Shown here in pieces: positions 27,371-36,027 of a stretch of 64,000 bases of DNA. The number at the start of each line of letters is the position of its first letter. Positions within the stretch are counted from its first letter, which is position 1. The notes under the pieces were generated by a model. The model was not told the DNA's origin. It made no database searches and worked only from the letters and a program-made list of their open reading frames with translations. The translations under genes and the position numbers were made by a program. This DNA is from Streptomyces griseoaurantiacus (GTDB taxonomy: Bacteria; Actinomycetota; Actinomycetes; Streptomycetales; Streptomycetaceae): contig BNBP01000037.1 of assembly GCA_014656015.1 (NCBI GenBank), forward strand, positions 1 to 64,000, read 5' to 3'.

Positions 27371-27397
27371 GTTACGCACCGGGACGTGCGCCGTTAC
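27371..27397. promoter_or_regulatory. GlnR-like box upstream of nasA
   Basis: Reading the minus strand, GTAAC occurs twice exactly 22 bp apart (plus-strand GTTAC at 27371-27375 and 27393-27397). This is the spacing of two a-sites in a GlnR box. The intervening b-site is degenerate. The proximal copy is 24 bp upstream of the nasA ATG. Confidence 0.5.
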
Positions 27398-27521
27398 ACC
27401 GGCGGCACGGGGGCCTCCCGGCGGGGCGCGGGGCGGCGTGAGGGACACGGGCGGGGCGCGGGGGTGTGCCGGGTGACCGGCGCGGGCCGCGGAGCGCTCC
27501 CGGTCGGCCCCGTCACCCCGG

Positions 27522-28286
27522 TCAGCCGGGCTCCGGCCCCGTCGCCGCCAGTGCCCGGGCCACCCCCGGTTCGCGCGGGCCGAGGAAGTGCGGGTCCGGT
27601 TCGAAGAGGGCGTCCAGCGCCGCCTTGCCCGCCGCGAACACCTCGCGGCCGGCGCCGTAGTACCAGGTCACGTCGTGCGCGTCGCCCGTGGCCGCGACGC
27701 CGTAGGACTCGACCCCGGCCGCCCGGCACAGGGCCACCGCCCGGCGGATGTGGAAGCCCTGGCTGATCAGGACGGCCCGGTCCACGCCGAAGATCTTCCT
27801 CGCCCGGACGCAGGAGTCCCAGGTGTCGAAGCCGGCGTAGTCCTCGACGACGCGGTCTCCGGGCACGCCGTGCTCGGTCAGGTAGGCGCGCATGGCATCG
27901 GGCTCGTCGTAGTCGTCCCGGCTGTTGTCCCCGGTGACGAGGACGACCCGGACGCGGCCGGCGTGGTACAACCCGGCGGCGGTGTCCAGCCGGTGGGCGA
28001 GGTAGGGGGAGGGCTCGCCGTCCCACAGCCCGGCGCCGAAGACCACGGCGACGTCGGTGCGGGGCACGGTGTCCGGGGTGCGCAACTGCCCGCCGGTGGT
28101 GGTGAACAGCCAGGCGGCGGGGGAGAGCGCGAGCACGCAGAGCCCCATGACCGCCTGGAGCGCACGGCGACGGCCGCGGCGGCTGCGGGGCAGCCGGAGC
28201 CACCGGGGCGGCCGAACCCGGCGCGGTGACCGGAGGGGCCGGGGCGGCCGGAGGAACCGGCGTCCGCGCGGACGGGGCAGGCGCAT
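27522..28286 (-). CDS. YdcF/SanA/ElyC family membrane protein
   Basis: A 254-residue inner-membrane protein. A very Arg-rich N-terminus (to about residue 42) leads to one transmembrane helix (MGLCVLALSPAAWLF) and a DUF218 domain. The domain shows VVFGAGLWDGEPSPYLAHRLDTAA, VLVTGDNSRDDYDEPDAM, DYAGFDTWDSC and SQGFHIRRA. The family is associated with envelope integrity and vancomycin exclusion in enterobacteria; its biochemical activity is not settled. ATG 28286 has GGGAGAT upstream. The reading frame stays open into the repeat array further upstream, but I do not count that as coding. Its promoter must lie in or next to the array. Confidence 0.85.
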   Translation of the reverse strand: MRLPRPRGRRFLRPPRPLRSPRRVRPPRWLRLPRSRRGRRRALQAVMGLCVLALSPAAWLFTTTGGQLRTPDTVPRTDVAVVFGAGLWDGEPSPYLAHRLDTAAGLYHAGRVRVVLVTGDNSRDDYDEPDAMRAYLTEHGVPGDRVVEDYAGFDTWDSCVRARKIFGVDRAVLISQGFHIRRAVALCRAAGVESYGVAATGDAHDVTWYYGAGREVFAAGKAALDALFEPDPHFLGPREPGVARALAATGPEPG

Positions 28287-28347
28287 GGGCGGGATCTCCC
28301 GGGGTGGGCCGCGTACGGGTGTGCGTGAGGGAGGACGCGGAAGTCGC

Positions 28348-28850
28348 CATCGCGGTTCGGTCCCGGGCCCCGCGGCCAGGCCCGCGGTGGGGTGGCGGTG
28401 GTGTCGTGGTTGGGTTCCGCGCCCTGCGGCCAGGCCCGCGGTGGGGTGGCGGTGGTGTCGTGGTTGGGTTCCGCGCCCTGCGGCCAGGCCCGCGGTGGGG
28501 TGGCGGTGGTGTCGTGGTTGGGTTCCGCGCCCTGCGGCCGGGGCGCCGGTGGGGTGGTGGTGGTGTCGTGGTTGGGTTCCGCGCCCGCGCGGCCGGGCCC
28601 GCGGTGGGGTGGCGGTGGTGTCGTGGTTGGGTTCCGCGCCCTGCGGCCGGGGCGCCGGCGGGGTGGCGGTGGTTTCGCGGTTCGGTCCTGCGCCCCGCGC
28701 CCGGCGCCCGGGGCTTTCGGCGGGGGTGGCGGTGGTCTCGCGGTTCGGTCCCGCGCCCCCCGCCCGGCGCGCGGCGCCCGCGCGGCCGGGCCCGCGGTGG
28801 GGTGGCGGTGGCATCGTGGTTGGGTCCCGCGCCCCGCGACCGGGGCCCCC
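28348..28850. repeat. GC-rich tandem repeat array, 54-bp unit, about 8 copies
   Basis: The core GGTGGCGGTGG (one copy reads GGTGGTGGTGG) starts at 28391, 28445, 28499, 28553, 28608, 28662, 28725 and 28801. Spacings are therefore 54, 54, 54, 55, 54, 63 and 76 bp, with a partial unit before the first. The first units are almost identical; the last two have diverged. Two spacings are not multiples of three, so the array is not kept in frame even though long frames run through it on both strands. The G-rich strand could form two-tetrad G-quadruplexes. It fills the divergent spacer between the YdcF-like gene and the chelatase gene. Confidence 0.92.
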
Positions 28851-28910
28851 GGCCGGGGCGGCGATCTCACCGCCGCCCGCATCCGCCGGTGAGCCCTCCC
28901 CCCACCCCCC

Positions 28911-28937
28911 GTGACCCTCGCGCAACGGCCGCGAAAC
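28911..28937. promoter_or_regulatory. GlnR-like box upstream of the chelatase gene
   Basis: GTGAC (28911), GCAAC (28922) and GAAAC (28933) lie on an exact 11-bp period with 6-nt gaps, ending 23 bp before the GTG start. GTGAC fits the a-site GTnAC, GCAAC is one base off GAAAC, and the last half-site is a perfect b-site. Confidence 0.5.
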
Positions 28938-28960
28938 CTGGCCCGGTCACGCTGGCGGAC

Positions 28961-29767
28961 GTGACCTCGCACCGCACCCCGCCCGAGCCCCCGCCCACCC
29001 TCGTCCTCGTGGCGCACGGCAGCCGCGACCCCCGCACCCTCACCACCGTCCACGCCCTCCTCGACCGGGTGCGGGCGCTGCGCCCCGGCCTCCCGGTCCG
29101 CCTCGGCCACATCGAGTTGAACGCCCCCCTCCTCCCCGACACCCTCGCCGCCCTCGGCACCGCCGGGAGCCCCGGCAGCGCCGTCCTCGTACCGCTCCTC
29201 CTCGGCCGCGGCCACCACGTCAAGCACGACATCCCGGCCGCCGCCGCGGCCGCCCCCGCCCGCACCCTCGTGGCCGCCGCCCTCGGCCCGCACCCCCTCC
29301 TCGTGGACGCCCTGCACGCCCGCCTCCTCGAGGCCGGCTGGCCGCCCTCGCCGCGGCCCGCCGCCCACTCCCGCGCCGGTGTCGCCCTGGCCGCCGCCGG
29401 ATCGTGCGACCCGGACTCCGCCGCCGACACCGGCCGCACCGCCGCCCTGCTCGCCGAGCGCCTCGGGGTGCCCGTGGTCCCCGCGTACGCCTCCGCCGCC
29501 GCGCCCACCGTCCCGGAGGCCGTCCGCGCGCTGGCCGCCCGGGGCCGCCGGCGGATCGCCCTCGCCTCGTACTTCACCGCGCCCGGCCGCTTCCACGCCG
29601 AGAGCGCCGGGGCCGCCCCCTGGATCGCCGCCGCCCCACTGGGCGCCCACCCGGCGATGGCCCGCCTCGTCCTGCACCGCTACGAGGAGGCCCGCGAGCA
29701 CGAGGAGGCCCGCGCCCGCACCGCGACCCCGGCCGGGTCCGGCGCCCGCCCTCTGCTCCCCGTCTGA
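28961..29767 (+). CDS. Sirohydrochlorin chelatase (CbiX/SirB family)
   Basis: Inserts Fe(II) or Co(II) into sirohydrochlorin, providing siroheme for NirB in this context. The 268 residues contain two CbiX half-domains: LVLVAHGSRDPRT with the metal-binding His, LLLGRGHHVKHDIP, then a second repeat with GVALAAAGSCDPDS and RRIALASYFTAPGRFHAES. In the second half the AHGS position reads AAGS, so only the first site keeps the His. The GTG start is preceded by a modest GGCGGA. Its GlnR-like box ties it to the nitrate genes. Confidence 0.9.
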   Translation: MTSHRTPPEPPPTLVLVAHGSRDPRTLTTVHALLDRVRALRPGLPVRLGHIELNAPLLPDTLAALGTAGSPGSAVLVPLLLGRGHHVKHDIPAAAAAAPARTLVAAALGPHPLLVDALHARLLEAGWPPSPRPAAHSRAGVALAAAGSCDPDSAADTGRTAALLAERLGVPVVPAYASAAAPTVPEAVRALAARGRRRIALASYFTAPGRFHAESAGAAPWIAAAPLGAHPAMARLVLHRYEEAREHEEARARTATPAGSGARPLLPV

Positions 29768-29835
29768 CCTGCGCCGTCACGCCCGTCCCCGGATTCCGCC
29801 CGCCACCGATTCCGCCATCCGCAAAGACTCCCTGT

Positions 29836-29843
29836 CAACGTTG
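29836..29843. promoter_or_regulatory. Short palindrome in the monooxygenase promoter region
   Basis: CAACGTTG is an 8-bp palindrome flanked by TGTCAA direct repeats (29833 and 29850), about 75 bp before the monooxygenase ATG. It is a possible operator, but short. Confidence 0.25.
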
Positions 29844-29914
29844 CACTGGTGTCAATCGGCCGCCGTTCCTACCGTCGATCACGAGACCGCGAGAACGACA
29901 GAGGGAGCGCGCGC

Positions 29915-31063
29915 ATGGACATCCGTACACGTACGACGACGCGGCGGGCCGTGGTGATCGGCGCCGGGATCGTGGGCCTGACGACCGGGCTCGCGCTGCG
30001 CCGGGCGGGCTTCGAGGTGGTGGTGTGCGAGCGGGCCCCGGAGATCCGCACCGCCGGCGCCTCCCTCGGGCTGTGGGCGAACGCGCTGGCGGTCCTCGAC
30101 GACCTCGGCCTCGGCGAACAGGTCCGCGCGATCGGCGCCCCCACCGAGATGCGCTTCCACGACCCGGCCGGAGAACTGCTCCAGAGCCCGGAGTTCGGCC
30201 CCGAGGACCGCCGGTACCTGCTGGTGCACCGGGCGAAACTGAACGACCTGCTCGCCGACGCCGTCGGGCACGGGAACATCCGCCTGGCCACCGCCTTCGA
30301 GGACTACGAGGAGCACGAGGACCGGGTGACGGTCCGGCTGTCCGAGGGCGGCACCGTGGACACCGATCTGCTGATCGGCGCGGACGGCGCCCACTCGGCC
30401 GTGCGCGAGCGCCTGGTGCCGGGCACCCCGGCCCGGGAGCACGCCGGCCACCACGCCTGGCGCGCGGTGCTCCCGCCCGGTGAGGTCACCGTGCCCGGCG
30501 ACCGGCTGATCCTCGGCGGCGAGCGCTGCCGGGGCGGCTACGTCCGCACGTACGACGGCAGCGTCTACTGGCTGGTCAACCAGTTCGACTCGCCGCCGCT
30601 CACCGGCACCCGCAAGGAGCAGGCCGCCAGCCGGGCCGTCCACCTGGAGGAGCCGGGCAGCCCCGGCGTGCTGTCCGCGCTGATCGCGGCGACGCCCGAG
30701 GACCGCATCCTGCACAACCGGATCATGCTGGTGCCGCCGCTGCCCCACTGGGTCTCCGCGCGGGTCGCGCTGGCCGGGGACGCCGCCCACGCCATGTCCC
30801 CGCACATCACCGCCGGTGCGACGCTGGGCATCGAGGACGCCGCCCTCCTCGGCCGGCTGCTCGGCGCGGACCAGGACGTGCCCGCCGCGCTCGCCGCCTA
30901 CCAGGCCGACCGCATCCCGCGGTACACGCACGTGGCCCGGCTGTCCGAGGCGGTGGAACACGCGCCCACCCCGCGGGAGTTCGCCCGGAACTACGCCGCC
31001 TTCAGCCACTGGATGCTCAGCCGGCGGCCGCAGGGCGCCGGCTGCGAGGGGCGGGAGGCATGA
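29915..31063 (+). CDS. FAD-dependent monooxygenase (PHBH-like)
   Basis: Aromatic-type flavin monooxygenase of 382 residues. It carries GAGIVGLTTGLALRRAG near the N-terminus (FAD ADP-binding), GADGAHSAVRERL (the DG motif for FAD and NADPH), and LAGDAAHAMSPH (the GD motif for FAD ribityl). It probably hydroxylates a small aromatic or polycyclic substrate in the cytoplasm. ATG 29915 has GAGGGAG upstream. Its stop overlaps the start of a truncated hydrolase gene by four bases (ATGA), suggesting that it once headed a two-gene operon. Confidence 0.9.
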   Translation: MDIRTRTTTRRAVVIGAGIVGLTTGLALRRAGFEVVVCERAPEIRTAGASLGLWANALAVLDDLGLGEQVRAIGAPTEMRFHDPAGELLQSPEFGPEDRRYLLVHRAKLNDLLADAVGHGNIRLATAFEDYEEHEDRVTVRLSEGGTVDTDLLIGADGAHSAVRERLVPGTPAREHAGHHAWRAVLPPGEVTVPGDRLILGGERCRGGYVRTYDGSVYWLVNQFDSPPLTGTRKEQAASRAVHLEEPGSPGVLSALIAATPEDRILHNRIMLVPPLPHWVSARVALAGDAAHAMSPHITAGATLGIEDAALLGRLLGADQDVPAALAAYQADRIPRYTHVARLSEAVEHAPTPREFARNYAAFSHWMLSRRPQGAGCEGREA

Positions 31064-31212
31064 CGTTCACCGTGGACGTGGACGTGGACGTGGACGTGCC
31101 GGTGCCGGTGCCGGTGCCGGTGCCGATGTGCGACGGCGCCGCGCTCGCCACCGACGTGTGGCGGCCCGAGGGCTCCGGTCCCCTCCCCGCGCTCCTGCCG
31201 CGCACCCCCTGA
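31060..31212 (+). pseudogene. Truncated CocE/NonD-type hydrolase N-terminus
   Basis: A 50-codon frame, translationally coupled to the monooxygenase by ATGA. After four VD and four VP dipeptide repeats comes PMCDGAALATDVWRPEG and LPALLPRTP, which closely resembles the first strands of CocE/NonD acyl hydrolases (usually PMRDGVRLATDVYRP and VLLVRTPY). The frame then stops at TGA, whereas the family runs to about 500-600 residues, so I read it as a remnant. The dipeptides come from GTGGAC and GTGCCG hexanucleotide repeats. The following ~290 bp to dgt hold no convincing gene, though fragments could be further decay. Confidence 0.55.
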
Positions 31213-31492
31213 GGCGAGGACGAGGCCACAACCTCCGAGGCGCTGAACGCCATGCTGTCGTGGATGTCCCTCCTGTTCGGCACGGACCGCGGGAGGGCCC
31301 TGGCCCTGGCCGGCGGGGTCGTCGACCTGCGGGTCGACCAGGTGGCGAGCGCCCACTACGGCGTCCGCACGGTCCTGCCGCACGGGGCCCTGCGCACCCC
31401 CGGCCGGACAACGCCGTCCCCGCGACGGCACCCTGACCGGGAATCACCCCCGTCCCGCCCCGTCCCGCACGGGGACTGTCGGCACGGGCGTC

Positions 31493-31498
31493 TACTGT
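31493..31498 (+). promoter_or_regulatory. -10 element for a probably leaderless dgt transcript
   Basis: TACTGT lies 7 nt before the dgt ATG and no Shine-Dalgarno is present, implying transcription from or beside the start codon. No clear -35 is visible. Confidence 0.4.
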
Positions 31499-31505
31499 CG
31501 TACCC

Positions 31506-32852
31506 ATGGAAGGAACCGCACCCGGCCCGGGCGGCGTCCCGGGCCGCCCGTACGAGCAGCACGCCCCGCTCCACGGGTACGACGCGGCGGCCGCGGAGCG
31601 CTGGGCCCCCGAGCCCGACAAACGGCCCGGGCGCACCGCCTTCCAGCGCGACCGGGCACGCGTGCTGCACTCCGCGGCGCTGCGCCGGCTCGCCGGCAAG
31701 ACCCAGGTCGTCACCCCCGGCAGCACCGGCTCCGTCTGGGACGCCAGCCCCCGCACCCGGCTCACCCACTCCCTGGAGTGCGCCCAGGTCGGCCGCGAAC
31801 TGGGCGCCGCCCTCGGCTGCGATCCCGACCTGGTCGAGGCCGCCTGCCTCTCCCACGACCTGGGGCACCCGCCCTTCGGGCACAACGGCGAACAGGCGCT
31901 CAACGAGTTCGCCGAGGACTGCGGCGGCTTCGAGGGCAACGCCCAGTCGCTGCGCCTGCTCACCCGTCTCGAACCCAAGCGCTTCGTCCCCGACTCCGGC
32001 ACCGGCGCCCTCGGCGGCCTCGTCGCCGTTGGCCTGAACCTCACCCGCGCCGCCCTGGACGCCGCCACCAAGTACCCCTGGCCGCGCGGCGCCCGCCCCG
32101 GTGATCCCGCCTCGCCCAAGTTCGGGGCGTACGAGGACGACCGGCCCGTCTTCGAGTGGGTCCGCGAGGGCGCTCCCGGCCCCCGCGCCTGCTTCGAGGC
32201 CCAGGTCATGGACTGGTCCGACGACGTGGCCTACTCGGTGCACGACGTCGAGGACGGCCTGCACGCGGGGCACGTCGACCCCCGCGCCCTGCGCGACGGC
32301 CCCGAACGGCAGGAGATCTTCGCCGTCGCCCGCGACCGGTACGTCCCGGCGGACACCGACCCCGCCGAACTCGCCGAGGCCCTCGACCGGCTCCTCGCCC
32401 AGGACTGGTGGCCGCACGCCTACGACGGCTCCGCGCTCGCCCAGGCCCGCCTCAAGGACGCCACCAGCCAGCTCATCGGCCGCTTCTGCCTGGCCGCCGA
32501 GGGCGCCACCAGGGCGGCGTACGGCTCCGGGCGGCTCACCCGCTACGCCGCCGAACTCGTCGTGCCGCGCGGCACCCGCCTGGAGTGCGCCGTCCTCAAG
32601 GCGCTCGCGGACCGGTACGTCATGCAGCGCGCCGAGCAGGAGCGGCTCCGCGCCGATCAGCGGATCGTCGTCGCCGAGACGGCCGAGGCCCTCACCACCC
32701 GCGCTCCCGAGGGGCTGGACCCCCAGTTCCGGGCACTGTTCGAGGAGGCGGCCGACGACCGGGCCCGCAAGCGGACCGTCGTCGACCAGATCGCCTCGCT
32801 CACCGACGCCGCCGCGCGCTCCCTGCACGCGCGGCTCACCGGGCGGGTGTGA
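31506..32852 (+). CDS. dgt: Deoxyguanosinetriphosphate triphosphohydrolase
   Basis: HD-superfamily enzyme hydrolysing dGTP (or dNTPs) to the deoxynucleoside and triphosphate; it affects dNTP pools. The 448 residues have metal ligands His88 (RLTHSLE), His117-Asp118 (SHDLGHPPFGHNGE) and a later Asp in MDWSDDVAYSVHDVEDG. Length fits Dgt-like proteins. It lies upstream of dnaG in the same direction, separated by the reductase and the broken ctaD. The start is supported by the conserved FQRDRARVLHSAALRRLAGKTQV core and the leaderless-type -10. Confidence 0.95.
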   Translation: MEGTAPGPGGVPGRPYEQHAPLHGYDAAAAERWAPEPDKRPGRTAFQRDRARVLHSAALRRLAGKTQVVTPGSTGSVWDASPRTRLTHSLECAQVGRELGAALGCDPDLVEAACLSHDLGHPPFGHNGEQALNEFAEDCGGFEGNAQSLRLLTRLEPKRFVPDSGTGALGGLVAVGLNLTRAALDAATKYPWPRGARPGDPASPKFGAYEDDRPVFEWVREGAPGPRACFEAQVMDWSDDVAYSVHDVEDGLHAGHVDPRALRDGPERQEIFAVARDRYVPADTDPAELAEALDRLLAQDWWPHAYDGSALAQARLKDATSQLIGRFCLAAEGATRAAYGSGRLTRYAAELVVPRGTRLECAVLKALADRYVMQRAEQERLRADQRIVVAETAEALTTRAPEGLDPQFRALFEEAADDRARKRTVVDQIASLTDAAARSLHARLTGRV

Positions 32853-32996
32853 GCATGCACCGACGGACGGGAAGGAGGTGGCGGGAAGGTCCCGCCGGGG
32901 CGCCCCGGCGTGCGCCGATCGCGCCACCCCCTCTTCCCGCACCGGGCCACGTGCGGGAGGCTCGCATGTGGCGACATCCTTACGAGGAGGCATCAA

Positions 32997-34268
32997 GTGG
33001 TCGACGCGGATCAGACGTTCGTCATCGTGGGAGGGGGCCTGGCCGGGGCCAAGGCGGCCGAGGCGCTCCGCGCGGAGGGATTCACCGGGCGGGTGATACT
33101 GATCTGTGACGAGCGCGACCACCCCTACGCGCGCCCCGCGCTGTCCAAGGGCTACCTGCTCGGCAAGGAGGAACGCGAGAGCGTCTTCGTCCACGAGCCC
33201 GCCTGGTACGCGCGCAACGACGTCGAACTCCACCTCGGCCAGACGGTCGTCGCGATCGACCGCGCCGCCAAGTCCGTCCGCTACGGCGACGACGGCACCG
33301 TCGTCCACTACGACAAGCTGCTCCTGGCCACCGGCGCCGAACCGCGCCGCCTGGACATCCCCGGCACCGGTCTCGCCGGCGTGCACCACCTGCGCCGGCT
33401 CGCCCACGCCGAACGGCTCAAGGGCATGCTCACCGCGCTCGGCCGGGACAACGGCCACCTGGTGATCGCCGGGGCCGGCTGGATCGGCCTGGAGGTCGCC
33501 GCGGCCGCCCGCGAGTACGGCGCCGAGGTCACCGTCGTCGAACCCGCCGAGAGCCCGCTGCACGGCGTGCTCGGCCCCGAACTCGGCAACGTCTACGCCG
33601 AACTCCACCGCGAGCACGGCGTCCGCTTCCACTTCGGGGCCCGGCTCACCGAGATCGTCGGCCAGGACGGCATGGTCCTCGCCGCCCGCACCGACGACGG
33701 CGAGGAGCACCCGGCGCACGACGTGCTCGCCGCGATCGGCGCCGCGCCCCGCACCTCGCTCGCCGAGGCGGCCGGCCTGGAGATCGCCGACCGCGCGCAC
33801 GGCGGGGGCATCGCCGTCGACGAACGGCTGCGCACCTCCGACCCCGACATCCACGCCGCCGGCGACGTCGCCTCCTTCCCGCACGCACTGTTCGGCACCC
33901 GGCTGCGCGTGGAGCACTGGGCGAACGCGCTCAACGGCGGCCCGGCCGCCGCCCGCGCCATGCTCGGCAAGGAGGTCCTCTACGACCGGGTGCCGTACTT
34001 CTTCTCCGACCAGTACGACGTCGGCATGGAGTACTCCGGCTGGGCCCCGCCCGGCTCCTACGACCAGGTCGTGCTGCGCGGGGACGCCGGGAAGCGGCAG
34101 TTCATCGCCTTCTGGCTCAAGGAGGGCAGGGTGCTCGCCGGGATGAACGTCAACGTGTGGGACGTCACCGGCCCGATCCAGGACCTCATCCGGCGCGGCA
34201 CCCCCGTGGACACGGAGGCGCTGGCCGACCCGCGCGTCCCGCTCGGGGAACTGGCCGGCCGGGACTGA
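32997..34268 (+). CDS. FAD/NAD(P)-dependent oxidoreductase, ferredoxin-reductase-like
   Basis: Pyridine nucleotide-disulfide-type flavoprotein of 423 residues, like rubredoxin/ferredoxin reductases. It has FVIVGGGLAGAKAAEALR for FAD, the ARPALSKGYL segment, VIAGAGWIGLEVAAAAREYG for NAD, and the ASP motif AAGDVASF. A reductase C-terminal domain with YFFSDQYDVGMEYSG follows. It passes electrons from NAD(P)H to an unknown [2Fe-2S] or P450 partner. The GTG at 32997 has an ideal GAGGAGG. It is 144 bp after dgt and ends in a hairpin facing the broken ctaD. Confidence 0.9.
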   Translation: MVDADQTFVIVGGGLAGAKAAEALRAEGFTGRVILICDERDHPYARPALSKGYLLGKEERESVFVHEPAWYARNDVELHLGQTVVAIDRAAKSVRYGDDGTVVHYDKLLLATGAEPRRLDIPGTGLAGVHHLRRLAHAERLKGMLTALGRDNGHLVIAGAGWIGLEVAAAAREYGAEVTVVEPAESPLHGVLGPELGNVYAELHREHGVRFHFGARLTEIVGQDGMVLAARTDDGEEHPAHDVLAAIGAAPRTSLAEAAGLEIADRAHGGGIAVDERLRTSDPDIHAAGDVASFPHALFGTRLRVEHWANALNGGPAAARAMLGKEVLYDRVPYFFSDQYDVGMEYSGWAPPGSYDQVVLRGDAGKRQFIAFWLKEGRVLAGMNVNVWDVTGPIQDLIRRGTPVDTEALADPRVPLGELAGRD

Positions 34269-34302
34269 GAACCGCCCCCGGGCCAAAGGACGGGTACGGA
34301 AC

Positions 34303-34330
34303 AGGGGCGCGCCGTCCGCGGCGTGCCCCT
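34303..34330. terminator. Hairpin between convergent reductase and ctaD remnant
   Basis: A 12-bp stem (34303-34314 with 34319-34330, one G-T wobble) with a TCCG tetraloop lies between the two convergent genes. Confidence 0.6.
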
Positions 34331-34349
34331 CTTCGCGTGTCCGGGGCCG

Positions 34350-36027
34350 TCAGCCCTCGCCGGAGGAGTCCAGCACGTCCCGCTGCCCGGTGACCTCCTT
34401 CTGGTCGAGCCGCGACACATCGGGGTGGTGCAGGTCGAACGCGGGGCTCTCGCTGCGGACGCGCGGCAGGCAGACGAAGTTGTGGCGGGGCGGCGGGCAG
34501 GAGGTGGCCCATTCCAGGCTGCGGCCGAAGCCCCAGGGGTCGTCGACCTCGACGCGGCGGGCGTACTTGGCGGTCTTCCAGACGTTGTAGAGGAAGGGCA
34601 GGGTCGACAGGCCCAGCAGGAAGGCGCCGATCGAGGACAGGGTGTTGAGGGTGGTGAAGCCGTCCGCGGCGAGGTAGTCGGCGTAGCGGCGGGGCATGCC
34701 CTCGGCGCCCAGCCAGTGCTGGATGAGGAAGGTGAGGTGGAAGCCGACGAAGAGGGTCCAGAAGTGGATCTTCCCGAGGCGTTCGTCGAGCATCGTGCCG
34801 GTCATCTTCGGCCACCAGAAGTGGAAGCCGGCGAACATCGCGAACACGATCGTGCCGAAGAGCACGTAGTGGAAGTGCGCGACGACGAAGTAGCTGTCGG
34901 TGACGTGCCAGTCCAGCGGCGGGGAGCCGAGGATGACGCCGGTCAGCCCGCCGAACAGGAAGCATCGGCGTCTCGAAGCTGATCGAGCCCTTGAGGACCG
35001 TGCCGATCCAGTTGAAGAACTTCACCCCCGTCGGCACCGCGATCAGATACGTCATGAAGGAGAAGAACGGCAGCAGCACCGCCCCCGTCGCGAACATGTG
35101 GTGCGCCCACACCGTCGCGGACAGTCCGGTGATCGCGATCGTGGCGCCGACCAGGCCCATGTAGCCGAAGATCGGTTTGCGGGAGAAGACCGGCAGGATC
35201 TCGGTGATCACCCCGAAGAACGGCAGCGCGAGGATGTACACCTCGGGATGGCCGAAGAACCAGAACAGGTGCTGCCACAGCAGCGGCCCACCGTTCTCGG
35301 CGGCGAAGACCCGCGCCCCGAACCGCCGGTCGGCCTCCAGCGCGAGCAACGCGGCGGCCAGGACGGGGAAGGCGAGCAGCACCAGCACGCTGGTCAGCAG
35401 GATGTTCCAGGTGAAGATCGGCATCCGGAACATCGTCATCCCGGGCGCGCGCATGCAGATGATCGTCGTGATGAAGTTGACCGCGCCCAGGATCGTCCCG
35501 AAGCCGGTCAGCGCAAGACCCATGATCCACATGTCGGCGCCGAGATGGCTGATCCGGACGGGGCCGCTGAGGGGGGTGTAGGCGGTCCAGCCGAAGTCCG
35601 CGGCACCGTCGGGCGTCAGGAAACTGCCCAGGACGATCAGCGCCCCGAAGAGGAACAGCCAGTAGGAGAACATGTTCAGCCGGGGGAAGGCCACGTCCGG
35701 GGAGCCGATCTGCAGGGGCATGATCGCGTTGGCGAAACCGGCGAACGTGGGCGTGGCGAACAGCAGCAGCATGACCGTGCCGTGCATCGTGAACGCCTGG
35801 TTGTACTGCTCGTCGGAGAGGAACTGCAGGCCGGGCCGGGCCAGTTCGGCCCGGACCGCGAGCGCCAGGATCCCGCCGACCAGGAAGAACACGAACGAGG
35901 TGATCAGGTACAGGTGACCGATCTTCTTGTGGTCCGTCGTCGTCACCCAGGAAACGATCACCCGGCCCCGGTTCCGCCCCGGGGGCACGGGAGCGATCCC
36001 CGTCACCGGCTCTGTCACTACTGCCAT
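34350..36027 (-). pseudogene. ctaD: Cytochrome c oxidase subunit I, broken by a ~26-bp deletion
   Basis: Haem-copper oxidase subunit I of the aa3 type, orphaned from ctaC/ctaE. Frame 1 encodes residues 1-356 with haem a ligand His82 (FTMHG), CuB ligand His260 with the crosslinked Tyr264 (GHPEVY) and His309-His310. After FETPML the frame breaks at about 34962. Reading resumes one base over at FLFGGLTG and includes AHFHYVLFG with the remaining haem ligands, ending at 34350. Actinobacterial CtaD has about eight residues (like FSVGFLVT) between ML and FLFGG, so about 26 nt appear to be missing. Repaired length would be about 567. A sequencing error is less likely than a deletion, given its size. 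Confidence 0.85.

Noticed and set aside
28348..28850. CRISPR-like array
   Set aside because: The units are contiguous tandem repeats of a 54-bp sequence without unique spacers, and no cas genes are nearby.
28287..28925. N-terminal extension of the YdcF-like protein or a repeat protein encoded by the array
   Set aside because: Frames are open on both strands because the DNA is so GC-rich. Repeat spacings of 55 and 76 bp break any single frame, and the ATG at 28286 has a ribosome site and the normal family N-terminus.
31213..31505. Separate small gene between the hydrolase remnant and dgt
   Set aside because: A frame from 31252 runs into dgt out of phase with it, with no ribosome site or recognisable domain. 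At most it is further pseudogene debris.
32853..32996. Small gene starting at the ATG near 32874
   Set aside because: It would overlap the reductase start out of frame and has no homology-like features; the ideal GAGGAGG belongs to the reductase.
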